Origin: CAYUEN01 sp964443745
GTDB taxonomy: Bacteria; Campylobacterota; Campylobacteria; Campylobacterales; QNZT01
Assembly (NCBI GenBank): GCA_964443745.1
Contig: CAYUEN010000006.1
Coordinates: 1-64,000 of the forward strand
DNA: 64,000 nucleotides
Direction: 5' to 3'
The position numbers and the translations under genes were made by a program. Every line of letters begins with the position of its first letter. Position 1 is the first letter of the stretch. Of the stretch, positions 34,112 to 43,535 are shown in pieces. Under the pieces are notes generated by a model that ran no database searches, had not been told where the DNA came from, and saw only the letters and a program-made list of their open reading frames with translations.

Positions 34112-35304
34112 GCTACCTCATATTCACCCGAAATCTTATGGGAATATCTTTCAATCAAGACAGAAAGCAATATCAAAAAAATCATATAAAGCTTGATACT
34201 GTAGGAAACCGTACCCATTTCAATAAACAACAAACTAACAATAGAGACAGATAAAATATATCTTTTGTCAGGATCCGTAATTTTTCGAACCCGTCTGACA
34301 AAATAGACATAGATTGAATAAAATATTATAAAACCAAAAATTCCCAAATTCGCCAATATTTCAGCATAATTGTTATGGGCATATAATTTTGAGGTACTTT
34401 GCAACCTAAAAGTATCCAATCCCGTCCCTATAAACGGGTGTTCGCTGAAAACCTTCAGAGCCTCCTCGATCAATAGCCTTCTTTCTGTAGTACTACTTCC
34501 AGTAACTGGATATTTGAGATCCCTTTGAAACTCTTCAAATCTCTTTTCTGTTTCCGTCAAATTTTCGGAAATTTTGGAAAAATCAATTGTCTGAGTTATC
34601 GCAATGAACGCCACAATCATAACCAATCCCAATCTATACAAACGTTTTTGATTTTTCATTGCTACCAATAGATAGGCTGCGACCAACAAAGGACTGATAA
34701 TAATCGCTTTTTTTGAGGCAGTTAACAAAATTACATAATAGGCAAGAAAGATATTGAGATATTGATAATAATAAAAATATTTATTGAGCGTTTTCTCCTG
34801 CAATAAATACCAAATACTCGAGAAAATAGAAAAAAACATAAAAAGTGCCAACATATTGGGATTTTCTGTCGTACCGAGCGCTCGGCCTCCCGCAAAAAGT
34901 GGAAAAAATTCAGGAATAATATTCAAAAAAAACAGATAATTAACAAACGATCCGATTAAAATTCCATTTAAAAGTGTATCTTCTAAATGAAATCTTTTAA
35001 AAAGATTGTAACTGATCAACAAGAAGAGAGCGATATAATAGAGTTGGAAACTTCTATCCATACTGATGTTGAAATCGATACTCCAAAACACACTTGCAAT
35101 TGCATATGTAGCAAATAAAAAATAAGCGATTACAACATAATTCAACTCGATACTGCTGCGTTCATCCGCATAAATCGCATAGAACGTCAAAATCAGCAAA
35201 ATAAATCCCAAAATATGACTGATTTGATAATTATATGCTTGAAATACGATCAAAGATGCAAAATAAAGCGTCGAAATCCAAGTTAACAATTTTGTCAATA
35301 ACAT
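34108..35304 (-). CDS. wzy: Wzy-like O-antigen/capsule polymerase
   Basis: 398 aa with about 11 hydrophobic helices. A periplasmic loop contains ALKVFSEHPFIGTGLDTF and YAHNNYAEILANLGIFGF, the O-antigen ligase/polymerase signature (PF04932). In a locus with Wzx, Wza and Wzc it most likely polymerises the repeat units, although a WaaL-type ligase has the same signature. The stop overlaps the next glycosyltransferase start. The 72-bp gap upstream is AT-only and includes an AATTTTAA...TTAAAATT inverted repeat. Confidence 0.82.
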   Translation of the reverse strand: MLLTKLLTWISTLYFASLIVFQAYNYQISHILGFILLILTFYAIYADERSSIELNYVVIAYFLFATYAIASVFWSIDFNISMDRSFQLYYIALFLLISYNLFKRFHLEDTLLNGILIGSFVNYLFFLNIIPEFFPLFAGGRALGTTENPNMLALFMFFSIFSSIWYLLQEKTLNKYFYYYQYLNIFLAYYVILLTASKKAIIISPLLVAAYLLVAMKNQKRLYRLGLVMIVAFIAITQTIDFSKISENLTETEKRFEEFQRDLKYPVTGSSTTERRLLIEEALKVFSEHPFIGTGLDTFRLQSTSKLYAHNNYAEILANLGIFGFIIFYSIYVYFVRRVRKITDPDKRYILSVSIVSLLFIEMGTVSYSIKLYMIFLILLSVLIERYSHKISGEYEVA

Positions 35305-35376
35305 CTTTTCCCTTCGTTTTTGAGCTTAACCAATTATCGTCAATTTTAAAAAAAATTAAAATTATTTATTTTGTAT

Positions 35377-36738
35377 CTATACTTTCGAAATAGTATAGAG
35401 AAATTTACCTGTTGGAGTTTTTGGAATTTCATCTACAAACTCAAAGATAACCTCGGTATTTTCACCCATGACATGTTGAATTTTAGATTTAATGTCCAAA
35501 AGTTCCGACTCCAAAAGCTCATCACTTTTTACAATTTTGATCACCAGCTTCTCAAGTTCCTCCTGAATTACCTGGAACTGTTTGATATGCCCTTTGTTAC
35601 AAGTCACACCAACAAGATAGACAAAAAATTCCGGCACCAGAATCGAACCTGATTTTGTTTTGATAATATCACTCGAGCGTCCTATGACCTTCTCAAGTTT
35701 TGGATAGTTGCATCCACAGGAGCATTCAACCTCTTTTGCCATCACTCCAATATCTCCAATCTTATACCGGATTAATGGCATCGAAAAATTTTCCAAAGAA
35801 GTAACAAGAATCTCTCCTTCCTCTCCAGGTTCACACCAAGTGCCCTCTTTGTTCACTACTTCTACAAAAACATGTTCACTCATGATATGAAGTCCGGAAT
35901 GTGCGCTGCATTCGGATGCAATCGATCCTATCTCTCTGCTGCCATAATGGTTGAAAACTTTACAACCGAAAACCTCTTCCACCTCTTTTCTCATAAAATC
36001 GAAAAGAGTTCCGGCGGTACTGTGTATAGCATGTTGAGGATGGATCTTGATATTTTTCTCTTTCGCAAATTTAGCCAATTCATATATTGTCTGCGCATAC
36101 GTGATGATTACACAAGGACGTTCACGATCCAAAACATGTAAAAAATCCCGCATCTGTTCTTCCGTCATCGTAAAACTGTTCAGAATTTTGTAATTCATGA
36201 GAAATTCGACAATACGATGTTTCAAGGGTTTTTTCCCTTCATATGTATCTCGTTCGGCCCCCCATATTTTTACGACAGAATCGTACAACCCACATCCTCT
36301 CCAATTTATTGCGATGGCAAAATTGGCAAGATTGTTCACTTGATAATGGCGATCCTGCATAAAAACGGTCGGAACTCCGGTCGATCCTCCCGAACTGTTT
36401 TTATAACCACCCCTTTGACGTATCTCATCTGAATGCAATTTTTCTTGTTGAGAACCTATCAAATCTTTTGTCAAAAAAGGTATTTTTTGCATCTGCGAAA
36501 AATCATCGATTCGAATTCGTCCATCGCGCACAAGATGATGTTTTTCAAAAAGTTCACGATAGTAAGGAACATGATCATAACTGTATTGAAGTGTTCTATT
36601 CAACTTATCCAGTTGTCTGGCATTGATCTCTTCTTTGCTTTGATACGGAAAAGTCTTAATTTTACGATATTGCTTGACGACGTCTCTAAATTTGGTATTC
36701 CATACGACATAGTTCAATATTTTCTGTATTTTCAACAT
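35377..36738 (-). CDS. CapK/PaaK-like AMP-forming ligase
   Basis: 453 aa related to phenylacetate-CoA ligase. The AMP-binding P-loop is NSSGGSTGVPTVFMQD (about 115-130), with VFNHYGSREIGSIASEC (near 265) and GEILVTSLENFSMPLIRYKIGD. A four-cysteine CSCGC cluster follows at about 335-339. CapK homologues sit in capsule loci and may activate an acyl or amino-acid carboxylate for attachment to the glycan; the real substrate is unknown. The stop is preceded by ETPTGKFLYTI-like end TPTGKFLY. It lies between the capA-like gene and wzy. Confidence 0.82.
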   Translation of the reverse strand: MLKIQKILNYVVWNTKFRDVVKQYRKIKTFPYQSKEEINARQLDKLNRTLQYSYDHVPYYRELFEKHHLVRDGRIRIDDFSQMQKIPFLTKDLIGSQQEKLHSDEIRQRGGYKNSSGGSTGVPTVFMQDRHYQVNNLANFAIAINWRGCGLYDSVVKIWGAERDTYEGKKPLKHRIVEFLMNYKILNSFTMTEEQMRDFLHVLDRERPCVIITYAQTIYELAKFAKEKNIKIHPQHAIHSTAGTLFDFMRKEVEEVFGCKVFNHYGSREIGSIASECSAHSGLHIMSEHVFVEVVNKEGTWCEPGEEGEILVTSLENFSMPLIRYKIGDIGVMAKEVECSCGCNYPKLEKVIGRSSDIIKTKSGSILVPEFFVYLVGVTCNKGHIKQFQVIQEELEKLVIKIVKSDELLESELLDIKSKIQHVMGENTEVIFEFVDEIPKTPTGKFLYTISKV

Positions 36739-36742
36739 CTTT

Positions 36743-37720
36743 TCACCTTATACCAAATAGTAGTTTTATATGCCTGAGTCTGGGAATTTTCGGATTTTTT
36801 ACAAAATACCTCACCAACATCTCAAAATTCCACCACTTCTTGTAAATCTTCCAAGTTTTCCGATCCTTGGGTAACCAGCGCGGAACGGAAATTTTTTTGG
36901 GAAAAATTTTACGATCATCGAAAAAGGCCGTAAAATAGGTGATTTTAAAAGTTTCATCCACTTCTACAATTAACGCCTCTCTATTCATTTTCAGTGGTTC
37001 TTTGACAAACTGTCTACAAAACTTTTTACCATCGTACATAGCCGGTACATCCAAACGTGGAAAAATGAAATTTCCCAATCCGTAAAAGATATATTTACCG
37101 CGATATTTTTCTACACTTTGAACGACATGGGCATGATGACCGATAATTAAATCAACACCCTGATCTATGAAATTATGAGCCAATTCGATATCTCCCGGCT
37201 TTGGATAGTGTACTTCTTCCTCTCCCCAGTGCAATACCAATATAATCTTGTCCATTTCGTCTCTGTATCGAGCGATATCCTTAAGAATACGATTTTTCTC
37301 GAGAGGTGCACTGCCGTTTGATTCTTCACTTCCAAAAACAGCATGGGTCGTCGGACAACTGTAACCGAAAATGGCGATTTTTTCTTTTCCTTGTTCTACG
37401 ACGAATGGATTGTTGAAATCGTTTTTCTCATTACCAGCACCAAAATAGGCGATTTTTTTCTCTTCAAGATATGCGATGGTCTTCGCAAATCCCTCCTCCC
37501 CATAATCCATAATGTGGTTGTTTGCCAAATTCACCGCCAACGGCAATTTTCCAAACGTCTCCTCTATAAACGATTTTTCAACACCGAGGTTGATCTTGTT
37601 TTTTGCCGGCTCTCCGGTCGTGCTTAGCGGATATTCAAGATTGACAATATAAGATTCGACCGGAAAGGCCACCTTACAGGCATAGGGCAAATAGAGGTCC
37701 CCCATAAATTGCAATTTCAT
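36743..37720 (-). CDS. CapA-family metallophosphatase-like protein
   Basis: 325 aa of the CapA/PgsA fold (PF09587), known from poly-gamma-glutamate capsule synthesis. Metal-binding motifs are visible: QFMGDLYLPYA, NLANNHIMDYGEEGF, IILVLHWGEEE and IIGHHAHVVQSVEKY, each contributing His, Asp or Asn ligands. No signal peptide or membrane helix is present, unlike many CapA proteins, so the product is probably cytoplasmic. It overlaps the wzx stop by 4 bp. A role in polymer attachment or hydrolysis of a phosphorylated intermediate is inferred. Confidence 0.8.
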   Translation of the reverse strand: MKLQFMGDLYLPYACKVAFPVESYIVNLEYPLSTTGEPAKNKINLGVEKSFIEETFGKLPLAVNLANNHIMDYGEEGFAKTIAYLEEKKIAYFGAGNEKNDFNNPFVVEQGKEKIAIFGYSCPTTHAVFGSEESNGSAPLEKNRILKDIARYRDEMDKIILVLHWGEEEVHYPKPGDIELAHNFIDQGVDLIIGHHAHVVQSVEKYRGKYIFYGLGNFIFPRLDVPAMYDGKKFCRQFVKEPLKMNREALIVEVDETFKITYFTAFFDDRKIFPKKISVPRWLPKDRKTWKIYKKWWNFEMLVRYFVKNPKIPRLRHIKLLFGIR

Positions 37721-38991
37721 TGTTTCTCCTGTGGTTTCAACCTGGCATAAATGATGTATATCGTTATCAGATTGACAGCGACACTACTAACCATAAACAT
37801 CCAAATAGAGGCGATATATGAATCGAATAATGCATATCCGAGATAAATGGATCCAAACCGCAAAAAGACCGAAACGATCTCCAAAACCAACTGAAATTTC
37901 TGAATTCCCAAAATACTGTAAGTGATAACAGAAGGGGTGTTGATAAAAAGAAAAAGAAACCAGACAATTAAAATTTGGGCGATATGACCCGATTCTATCC
38001 ACTCTTGACCAAAAATCCAACCAAAAATCGTTTCTCCAAAAAATAAAACCACAACAAAAGGTATAAAAAATATCTTTACCAGCCCCAGTGTGGTTTTCAT
38101 ATACAAACGAAAAATATTTTCTCCGTTGGCATACATTTTGGAAGCACGCTGATAATAGACCTCCCGCGTAGAACCTCCAATCAACGAGACCGGTGCCTGC
38201 AATACGCGGACCGTAAGCGCGTACAATCCCGCTGCAGCGGGAGAGAAGAGCGCGGTCAACATCAATACAGGGATATTTTGGGAGATAGCATTCAAAAACG
38301 TCGTAAAGCTTTGATATTTTGGAAAATTATCATACTTCTTTGCATTGTAATAGATACGCCTTTTCGAAAAATTTTTTAATTGCAGCGTCTGCTTTTTGAT
38401 ATGATAACTTACAAAAAGAGATACCGAAACGGTGTCAGCTATGATTTTTCCCGAAATCAACCCATTCCAGTTCAAAAGATAACGGAACATTGTCTGAACA
38501 GATGCGATAGTAAATGCATTGGTCACTTTGACTGAAGCGATCTTCTTATAGAATTGATGACGACTGGAGTAGGCGGTGAAGATCTGAAAGAGGCCTGTCA
38601 ATAAAACACCAACAGGAATCAGCCATATAATGGAAGAGAGCTCCGGAAAATGTTCTATCAAAGCGGTATGAAAAATCAGAAGAATCATCGTTGTCGCAAG
38701 CACCATAGAAATGGTAATGATCAGTGACAAAAAAACCAGTGCCTGTGCGTCTCGATCACGTTTGGGAAGCATAATCGCCAACTCGTATTTCCAGCTTGCA
38801 ACAACGCCTAAAATAAAAACGATCGACAAAAAGAGTGAGTAGATACCGAACTCTTCGGGCGTATAGAGTCTCGTTAAAACGGGGATGATAGCCAACATCA
38901 ATACCTGGGCGATAATCGTCCCGGACATCAATGTCAAAATCTGGAGAATATAGGTGCTCTTTTTTATCCTCTCAATCAGCTGGCTAAACAT
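37717..38991 (-). CDS. wzx: Wzx-type oligosaccharide flippase
   Basis: 424 aa with about 12 membrane helices of the MATE-like polysaccharide transporter class. It flips the lipid-linked repeat across the inner membrane. Helical segments include LMSGTIIAQVLMLAIIPVL, IPVLMLTALFSPAAAGLYAL and ILIVWFLFLFINTPSVITY; LTRLYTPEEFGIYSLFLS is the characteristic first cytoplasmic motif. It lies 5 bp after wecC and overlaps the capA-like gene, so the operon is continuous. Confidence 0.87.
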   Translation of the reverse strand: MFSQLIERIKKSTYILQILTLMSGTIIAQVLMLAIIPVLTRLYTPEEFGIYSLFLSIVFILGVVASWKYELAIMLPKRDRDAQALVFLSLIITISMVLATTMILLIFHTALIEHFPELSSIIWLIPVGVLLTGLFQIFTAYSSRHQFYKKIASVKVTNAFTIASVQTMFRYLLNWNGLISGKIIADTVSVSLFVSYHIKKQTLQLKNFSKRRIYYNAKKYDNFPKYQSFTTFLNAISQNIPVLMLTALFSPAAAGLYALTVRVLQAPVSLIGGSTREVYYQRASKMYANGENIFRLYMKTTLGLVKIFFIPFVVVLFFGETIFGWIFGQEWIESGHIAQILIVWFLFLFINTPSVITYSILGIQKFQLVLEIVSVFLRFGSIYLGYALFDSYIASIWMFMVSSVAVNLITIYIIYARLKPQEKQ

Positions 38992-38996
38992 CTATT

Positions 38997-40241
38997 TTAT
39001 GCACTTTGCGTCAACTGTCCACTACTCTTGTCTGTACGCAGTATCTCCAATTTGCAGAAACTGAGCACACGCTTGTCTTTCGCTATTTCAATCTCTTTGA
39101 ATTCACTGTGCGCCACCAAAAAGACAATGATATCCGCCTCTTCGATCGCCTTTTTGTAATCGACGATTTCGAACTCAGAGAACTCTTCGATGTTAGGTTC
39201 GACCGCCAAAACCTCCACCCCTCTTGCAATCAGGCTCCGGGTGATATAAAGAGCCGGGGATTCTCTCAGATCGTCGATATCTGGCTTGAAAGCCAACCCC
39301 ATACAGGCGACTTTCGGGCTCTTCCCTTCGATCTTTTCGAACCTCAACACTTCGTTTTCCACCTTTTCGATGACCCACTGGGATTTGTAGTCGTTCACCT
39401 CTCTGGCCGTCTTGATCAGTTTCGCGTCCCCCTGGGCCGCATCGACGATAAACCAGGGATCGACCGCGATACAGTGGCCGCCCACCCCGCATCCCGGCTG
39501 AAGGATATTGACTCTCGGGTGCCTGTTGGCCAGATCGATCAATTCCCACACGTCGATTCCGAATTTATCGCAAAGTATGGAGAGTTCGTTGGCAAAAGCG
39601 ATATTGACGTCCCTGAAACTGTTTTCGGTCAATTTCGCCATCTCGGCCGTCTTCGCATCCGTCTCGAGAACCTCTCCCTTGACGAACGTCCGATAAAATT
39701 GCGCCGTTTTTCGCGTCGCCTCTTTGGTCGTTCCGCCGACGATTCTGTCGTTGTGTACGAGTTCATGCATAATTTTGCCAGGAAGCACCCGTTCGGGACA
39801 GTGGGCGAAGTGGAGTTTCGTCGTATCCACCCCCTCTTTTTTAAGTGTCTCTTCCATTTTTTCGGTCGTTCCCACCGGTGAAGTCGACTCGAGAATGATG
39901 ATATTTCCTTCTTTTACGTAAGGCGCTATCGACCTGGTCGCGGAGATGACGTAGTCTATATTGGGAACATGATGCTCTTTGAAGGGTGTAGGAACGGCGA
40001 TGATGAATACATCCGCCTCGGTCGGCTTGGTATCGGCGACCAATCTGCCGGATTTGACGGCCGATTGTACGAACGTGTCCAGATCGGGTTCCACGATATG
40101 GATATGTCCCTCGTTGATGATATCGACCGTTTTTTGCACCACATCCACACCATGTACCGAAAAACCGCGGTTCGCCAGCAATGAGGCGGTAGGCAGACCG
40201 ATATATCCCAATCCTATGACACAAATTTTCTGTATACGCAT
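38997..40241 (-). CDS. wecC: UDP-N-acetyl-D-mannosamine dehydrogenase
   Basis: 414 aa. It oxidises UDP-ManNAc to UDP-ManNAcA with NAD. The N-terminal Rossmann motif is ICVIGLGYIGLPTASLLA; the active-site cysteine lies in GCGVGGHCIAVDPWF (about residue 260) and the lysine motif in LTENSFRDVNIAFANE. ESTSPVGTTEKM is also typical. It follows wecB by 1 bp. The base composition is like the chromosomal backbone and unlike the AT-rich genes beside it. WecC makes ManNAcA, a uronic acid, which may be in the repeat unit. Confidence 0.92.
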   Translation of the reverse strand: MRIQKICVIGLGYIGLPTASLLANRGFSVHGVDVVQKTVDIINEGHIHIVEPDLDTFVQSAVKSGRLVADTKPTEADVFIIAVPTPFKEHHVPNIDYVISATRSIAPYVKEGNIIILESTSPVGTTEKMEETLKKEGVDTTKLHFAHCPERVLPGKIMHELVHNDRIVGGTTKEATRKTAQFYRTFVKGEVLETDAKTAEMAKLTENSFRDVNIAFANELSILCDKFGIDVWELIDLANRHPRVNILQPGCGVGGHCIAVDPWFIVDAAQGDAKLIKTAREVNDYKSQWVIEKVENEVLRFEKIEGKSPKVACMGLAFKPDIDDLRESPALYITRSLIARGVEVLAVEPNIEEFSEFEIVDYKKAIEEADIIVFLVAHSEFKEIEIAKDKRVLSFCKLEILRTDKSSGQLTQSA

Positions 40242-40242
40242 G

Positions 40243-41394
40243 TTACTTACTCTCTTTCAAATAGTTTACGATCCGTTCACAGGCTCTACCGTCCCCGTAG
40301 GGATTGTGCGCTTTCGCCATACGCTCATACGCTTCGCTGTCACGCAACAATCTGCGACACTCCCGAATGATCGCCTCCTTATCCGTACCCACGAGGCGGA
40401 CCGTACCGGCTTCCACCGCTTCGGGTCTTTCCGTCGTATCCCTCATGACAAGTACCGGTTTGCCCAGACTCGGCGCCTCTTCCTGAATCCCACCGCTGTC
40501 TGTGAGGATGAAGTGAGCACGGTTCATAAGAAACACGAACGGCTCGTAATCGAGCGGGTCGATCAAATAGACGTTCGTTACGTCCGAGAGAATCTCTTTG
40601 ACCGGCTTTTGGACATTGGGGTTCAGATGGACCGGATAGACGATATCGATGTCGGGATTTTCGCTGGCAAGCTTTTTCAACGCTTCGCAGATATTCAAAA
40701 ATCCCTGGCCGAAATTCTCGCGTCTGTGTCCGGTTACGAGAATCATTTTCCGATCATTCCGCAATCTATATCCCTCTTTTTCGATCAACCGCTCCAGCGC
40801 TTCTTCGAGCCTGGAGTCGGATTCTATTCTCTTGACGACACTGAGCAAAGCGTCTATCACCGTATTGCCTGTGACGACGATATGACTACTATCGACATTT
40901 TCCGCCAAAAGATTTAATCGACTCCGCTCGGTGGGAGCGAAATGGTAGGTCGTCAAACGTCCCGTCACCTGACGGTTTCCCTCTTCCGGCCAAGGGGAGT
41001 AGATGTTGTGCGTACGTAGGCCCGCCTCCACATGTCCGACCGCGATTTTTTGGTAGTAGGAAGCGAGCGCCGTCGCCATCGTCGTGGCCGTGTCTCCATG
41101 AACGAGTACGACATCGGGCTTCACATCCGAAAGTACCGGCCTGAGTCCAAGCAGTATGTTCGCCGTCACTTCGTACAGATCCTGTCCCGGCTTCATCACA
41201 TCCAGATCGTAATCGGGTTCGATATCGAAAAGATGCAATACTTGATCGAGCATTTGTCGATGCTGCGCCGTCACGCATACGATCGTCTCGAATCGCTCCG
41301 CCTCGTTTTGAAACGCCTTGACCAGCGGGGCCATCTTGATCGCCTCCGGACGGGTGCCGAAGACCAGCATCACCCTTTTTCGATCCGTTTTCAT
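40243..41394 (-). CDS. wecB: UDP-N-acetylglucosamine 2-epimerase (non-hydrolysing)
   Basis: 383 aa. It interconverts UDP-GlcNAc and UDP-ManNAc, feeding wecC. Motifs include VMLVFGTRPEAIKMAPL, VVLVHGDTATTMATALA, VGHVEAGLRT, DIVYPVHLNPNVQ, and LTDSGGIQEEAPSLGKPVL. The ATG at 41394 overlaps the galE stop by 4 bp; the open frame extends 11 codons further but not plausibly. This is a different enzyme from the hydrolysing neuC at 10.1-11.2 kb, so the genome makes ManNAc in free and UDP-linked forms by separate genes. Confidence 0.93.
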   Translation of the reverse strand: MKTDRKRVMLVFGTRPEAIKMAPLVKAFQNEAERFETIVCVTAQHRQMLDQVLHLFDIEPDYDLDVMKPGQDLYEVTANILLGLRPVLSDVKPDVVLVHGDTATTMATALASYYQKIAVGHVEAGLRTHNIYSPWPEEGNRQVTGRLTTYHFAPTERSRLNLLAENVDSSHIVVTGNTVIDALLSVVKRIESDSRLEEALERLIEKEGYRLRNDRKMILVTGHRRENFGQGFLNICEALKKLASENPDIDIVYPVHLNPNVQKPVKEILSDVTNVYLIDPLDYEPFVFLMNRAHFILTDSGGIQEEAPSLGKPVLVMRDTTERPEAVEAGTVRLVGTDKEAIIRECRRLLRDSEAYERMAKAHNPYGDGRACERIVNYLKESK

Positions 41395-42371
41395 ATCTTT
41401 TTTTCCCATTCGAGTGCAGTTTTGCAAATCAAAGAGAGATCGTCATATTTTGGTTTCCATCCCATTTTTTCTCTGATTTTGGTGTTGTCTGAAACCAACG
41501 CGGCCGGATCCCCCTCCCGTCTGGGTGCGATCTCTACGGCAAAATCAACTCCACTTACCGCTTTCATCGTATCGAGCACCTCTTTGACGCTGAATCCATG
41601 CCCGTATCCACAGTTGAAGATATCGCTTCTTTTCTCTTTTTGCAGATAGGAAAGCGCATCAAGATGTGCGCTGGCGAGATCTTCGACATGGATATAATCC
41701 CGAATACATGTCCCGTCGGGTGTGGGATAGTCGTCTCCGAAAACGAACATTTTCTCTCTTTTTCCCAATGCGGTTTCCGCCGCCACTTTGATCAGATGGG
41801 TCGCATTTTTGGTGGATTGACCGATTTTCCCATCGACACTCGCACCTGCGACATTGAAATACCGAAGGGCGACATAGTTGAAATCTTCGTACGCTTTCGC
41901 ACTGTCGCGAAGAATCCACTCGCTCATAAGCTTGCTGGTACCATACGGGTTGATCGGTGCCGTCTGGGCCTTTTCATCGATGGGAATCTCCTCCGGACTC
42001 GGTTCGCCATAGACCGCGGCGGTGGAAGAGAAGATGAAATTCCCAACACCGTATCGTACGCAGTTTCGAATGAGATTGGCGGTATTGGCAGTATTGTTCA
42101 GATAGTATTTCAGAGGATCGCTCACACTCTCCGGCACGATCAGACTCGCCGCAAAATGGATCACCGCATCGAAATTTCCCGCCTTGAAAACCCTCTCCAC
42201 ACCTTCAAAATCGCTCAGATCCAAATCGACGAATTCTCCATACAGAATCGAATCTTTAAATCCCGTGACGAGGTTGTCCAAAACGGTAATCTCATGTTCG
42301 GTACGCTCCCCCAACTGCTTGACGACATGACTGCCGATATATCCCGCTCCGCCGGTGACCAATATACGCAT
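41391..42371 (-). CDS. galE: UDP-glucose 4-epimerase
   Basis: 326 aa short-chain dehydrogenase fold. It interconverts UDP-glucose and UDP-galactose, and may also act on UDP-GlcNAc. The NAD motif is LVTGGAGYIGSHVV, the catalytic triad is in FIFSSTAAVYGEP and NPYGTSKLMSEW (Tyr and Lys), and YFNVAGASVDGKIG follows. It precedes wecB with a 4-bp overlap and is 1 bp after a glycosyltransferase. Galactose or GalNAc may thus be part of the polymer. Confidence 0.93.
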   Translation of the reverse strand: MRILVTGGAGYIGSHVVKQLGERTEHEITVLDNLVTGFKDSILYGEFVDLDLSDFEGVERVFKAGNFDAVIHFAASLIVPESVSDPLKYYLNNTANTANLIRNCVRYGVGNFIFSSTAAVYGEPSPEEIPIDEKAQTAPINPYGTSKLMSEWILRDSAKAYEDFNYVALRYFNVAGASVDGKIGQSTKNATHLIKVAAETALGKREKMFVFGDDYPTPDGTCIRDYIHVEDLASAHLDALSYLQKEKRSDIFNCGYGHGFSVKEVLDTMKAVSGVDFAVEIAPRREGDPAALVSDNTKIREKMGWKPKYDDLSLICKTALEWEKKI

Positions 42372-43535
42372 TTACCTCTCCTCCAATACTGTTTGTATAA
42401 TTTTGAAATATTGTCGACTCTGTGCCTCTCTAAGAAAACTCTTTTTGATAAAAACCCTGTTTTTTTCCGATATTTTCAATTGATCCCTTTTTCGATAAAA
42501 GTGCAAAATAGCCTCTTTGAGATCTTCCACTTTATTTGGATCGATGGTCAAAACGTTTTCAAGCCCCTGTACAAATTCTCTTGCGATTCCCTTCCCTGCA
42601 TAAATGAGAGGTAGTCCCGTAGAGATATATTCGTAAATTTTGGATGGAACTGCCGCTGCAAACTTTTCATCCAATTGCGTATACAACACATGGGATTGCT
42701 GATAAAAACCATAGAGTTCTTCTCTGGGGATTTTACCGAACATCTTGACGTTGTTGATTCTGTATTCTTTGAGATATTGTTTCAAAGAGATATATTTCGG
42801 CCCTTCCCCCACAATAAAAGCACGGATATTCTCCAAATCTTTGACTGCATCTACCAATATTTGTATATTTTGTGCAATACCTACATTGCCAATATAAGTA
42901 ACAGTAAAAGGGGTGTCCATACCATATGAAATTTCACACAGTTTTTCGAAGCGTTTCTCTTCAATACCATTCGTCATACGCGTTACTCGCTGACCAGGGA
43001 CATTGCGTTCAACCCACTCCTTTTCGAAATTATTCGTAACGGTCACCCAATCAAAAACGGCCAACGATCTCTTCATCAATGCCGTCAAACTCTTTTTGAT
43101 AATCTTTTTGAACTTCGAATTCTCGTCGATATACAACCAAACAAGATCCCTGATATCGACGATCCGTTTACCTTTACCAAAAAGTGCCAAGGCGGGAATG
43201 ATAAACATAAAAGGGGTAGATGCGATCGTAATATCCGCTTTTACATTTTTCGCTTTTCGTACCAACCGAATGGAATATTTCAACTCATACAATGCCCGTT
43301 GAAAAAACTGTTCTCCTGTAAAATTCTTATTTTTTACAATATAGTTGACATAGTAGATCTCGATATTTTCGGAAAATTTCACTCTCTCCTGCTTTTGGGG
43401 TTTGTTTCTTTCCGTAATGACGAAAATATTGATCCGATATCTAGTTTGTAACAATTTTGCCAGAGTTAGTAGCCGGTTGGTGGCCGAAACGTTTTCTGGT
43501 AAAAAATGACTTGTGAGCAAATTGATTGTCTTCAT
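42372..43535 (-). CDS. Glycosyltransferase family 4
   Basis: 387 aa, GT-B fold, of the WbuB/WcaI-like type: NLLTSHFLPENVSATNRLLTL at the N-terminus, TVTYIGNVGIAQNIQILVDAV for the donor domain start, and FAAAVPSKIYEYISTGLPLIY, a variant of the usual E-x7-E site. The first in-frame start, GTG at 43550, lacks a suitable ribosome site; ATG at 43535 is chosen, with modest support. It is the first gene of the capsule operon and is AT-rich. The likely role is the second sugar addition, after WecA-type initiation. Confidence 0.8.
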   Translation of the reverse strand: MKTINLLTSHFLPENVSATNRLLTLAKLLQTRYRINIFVITERNKPQKQERVKFSENIEIYYVNYIVKNKNFTGEQFFQRALYELKYSIRLVRKAKNVKADITIASTPFMFIIPALALFGKGKRIVDIRDLVWLYIDENSKFKKIIKKSLTALMKRSLAVFDWVTVTNNFEKEWVERNVPGQRVTRMTNGIEEKRFEKLCEISYGMDTPFTVTYIGNVGIAQNIQILVDAVKDLENIRAFIVGEGPKYISLKQYLKEYRINNVKMFGKIPREELYGFYQQSHVLYTQLDEKFAAAVPSKIYEYISTGLPLIYAGKGIAREFVQGLENVLTIDPNKVEDLKEAILHFYRKRDQLKISEKNRVFIKKSFLREAQSRQYFKIIQTVLEER

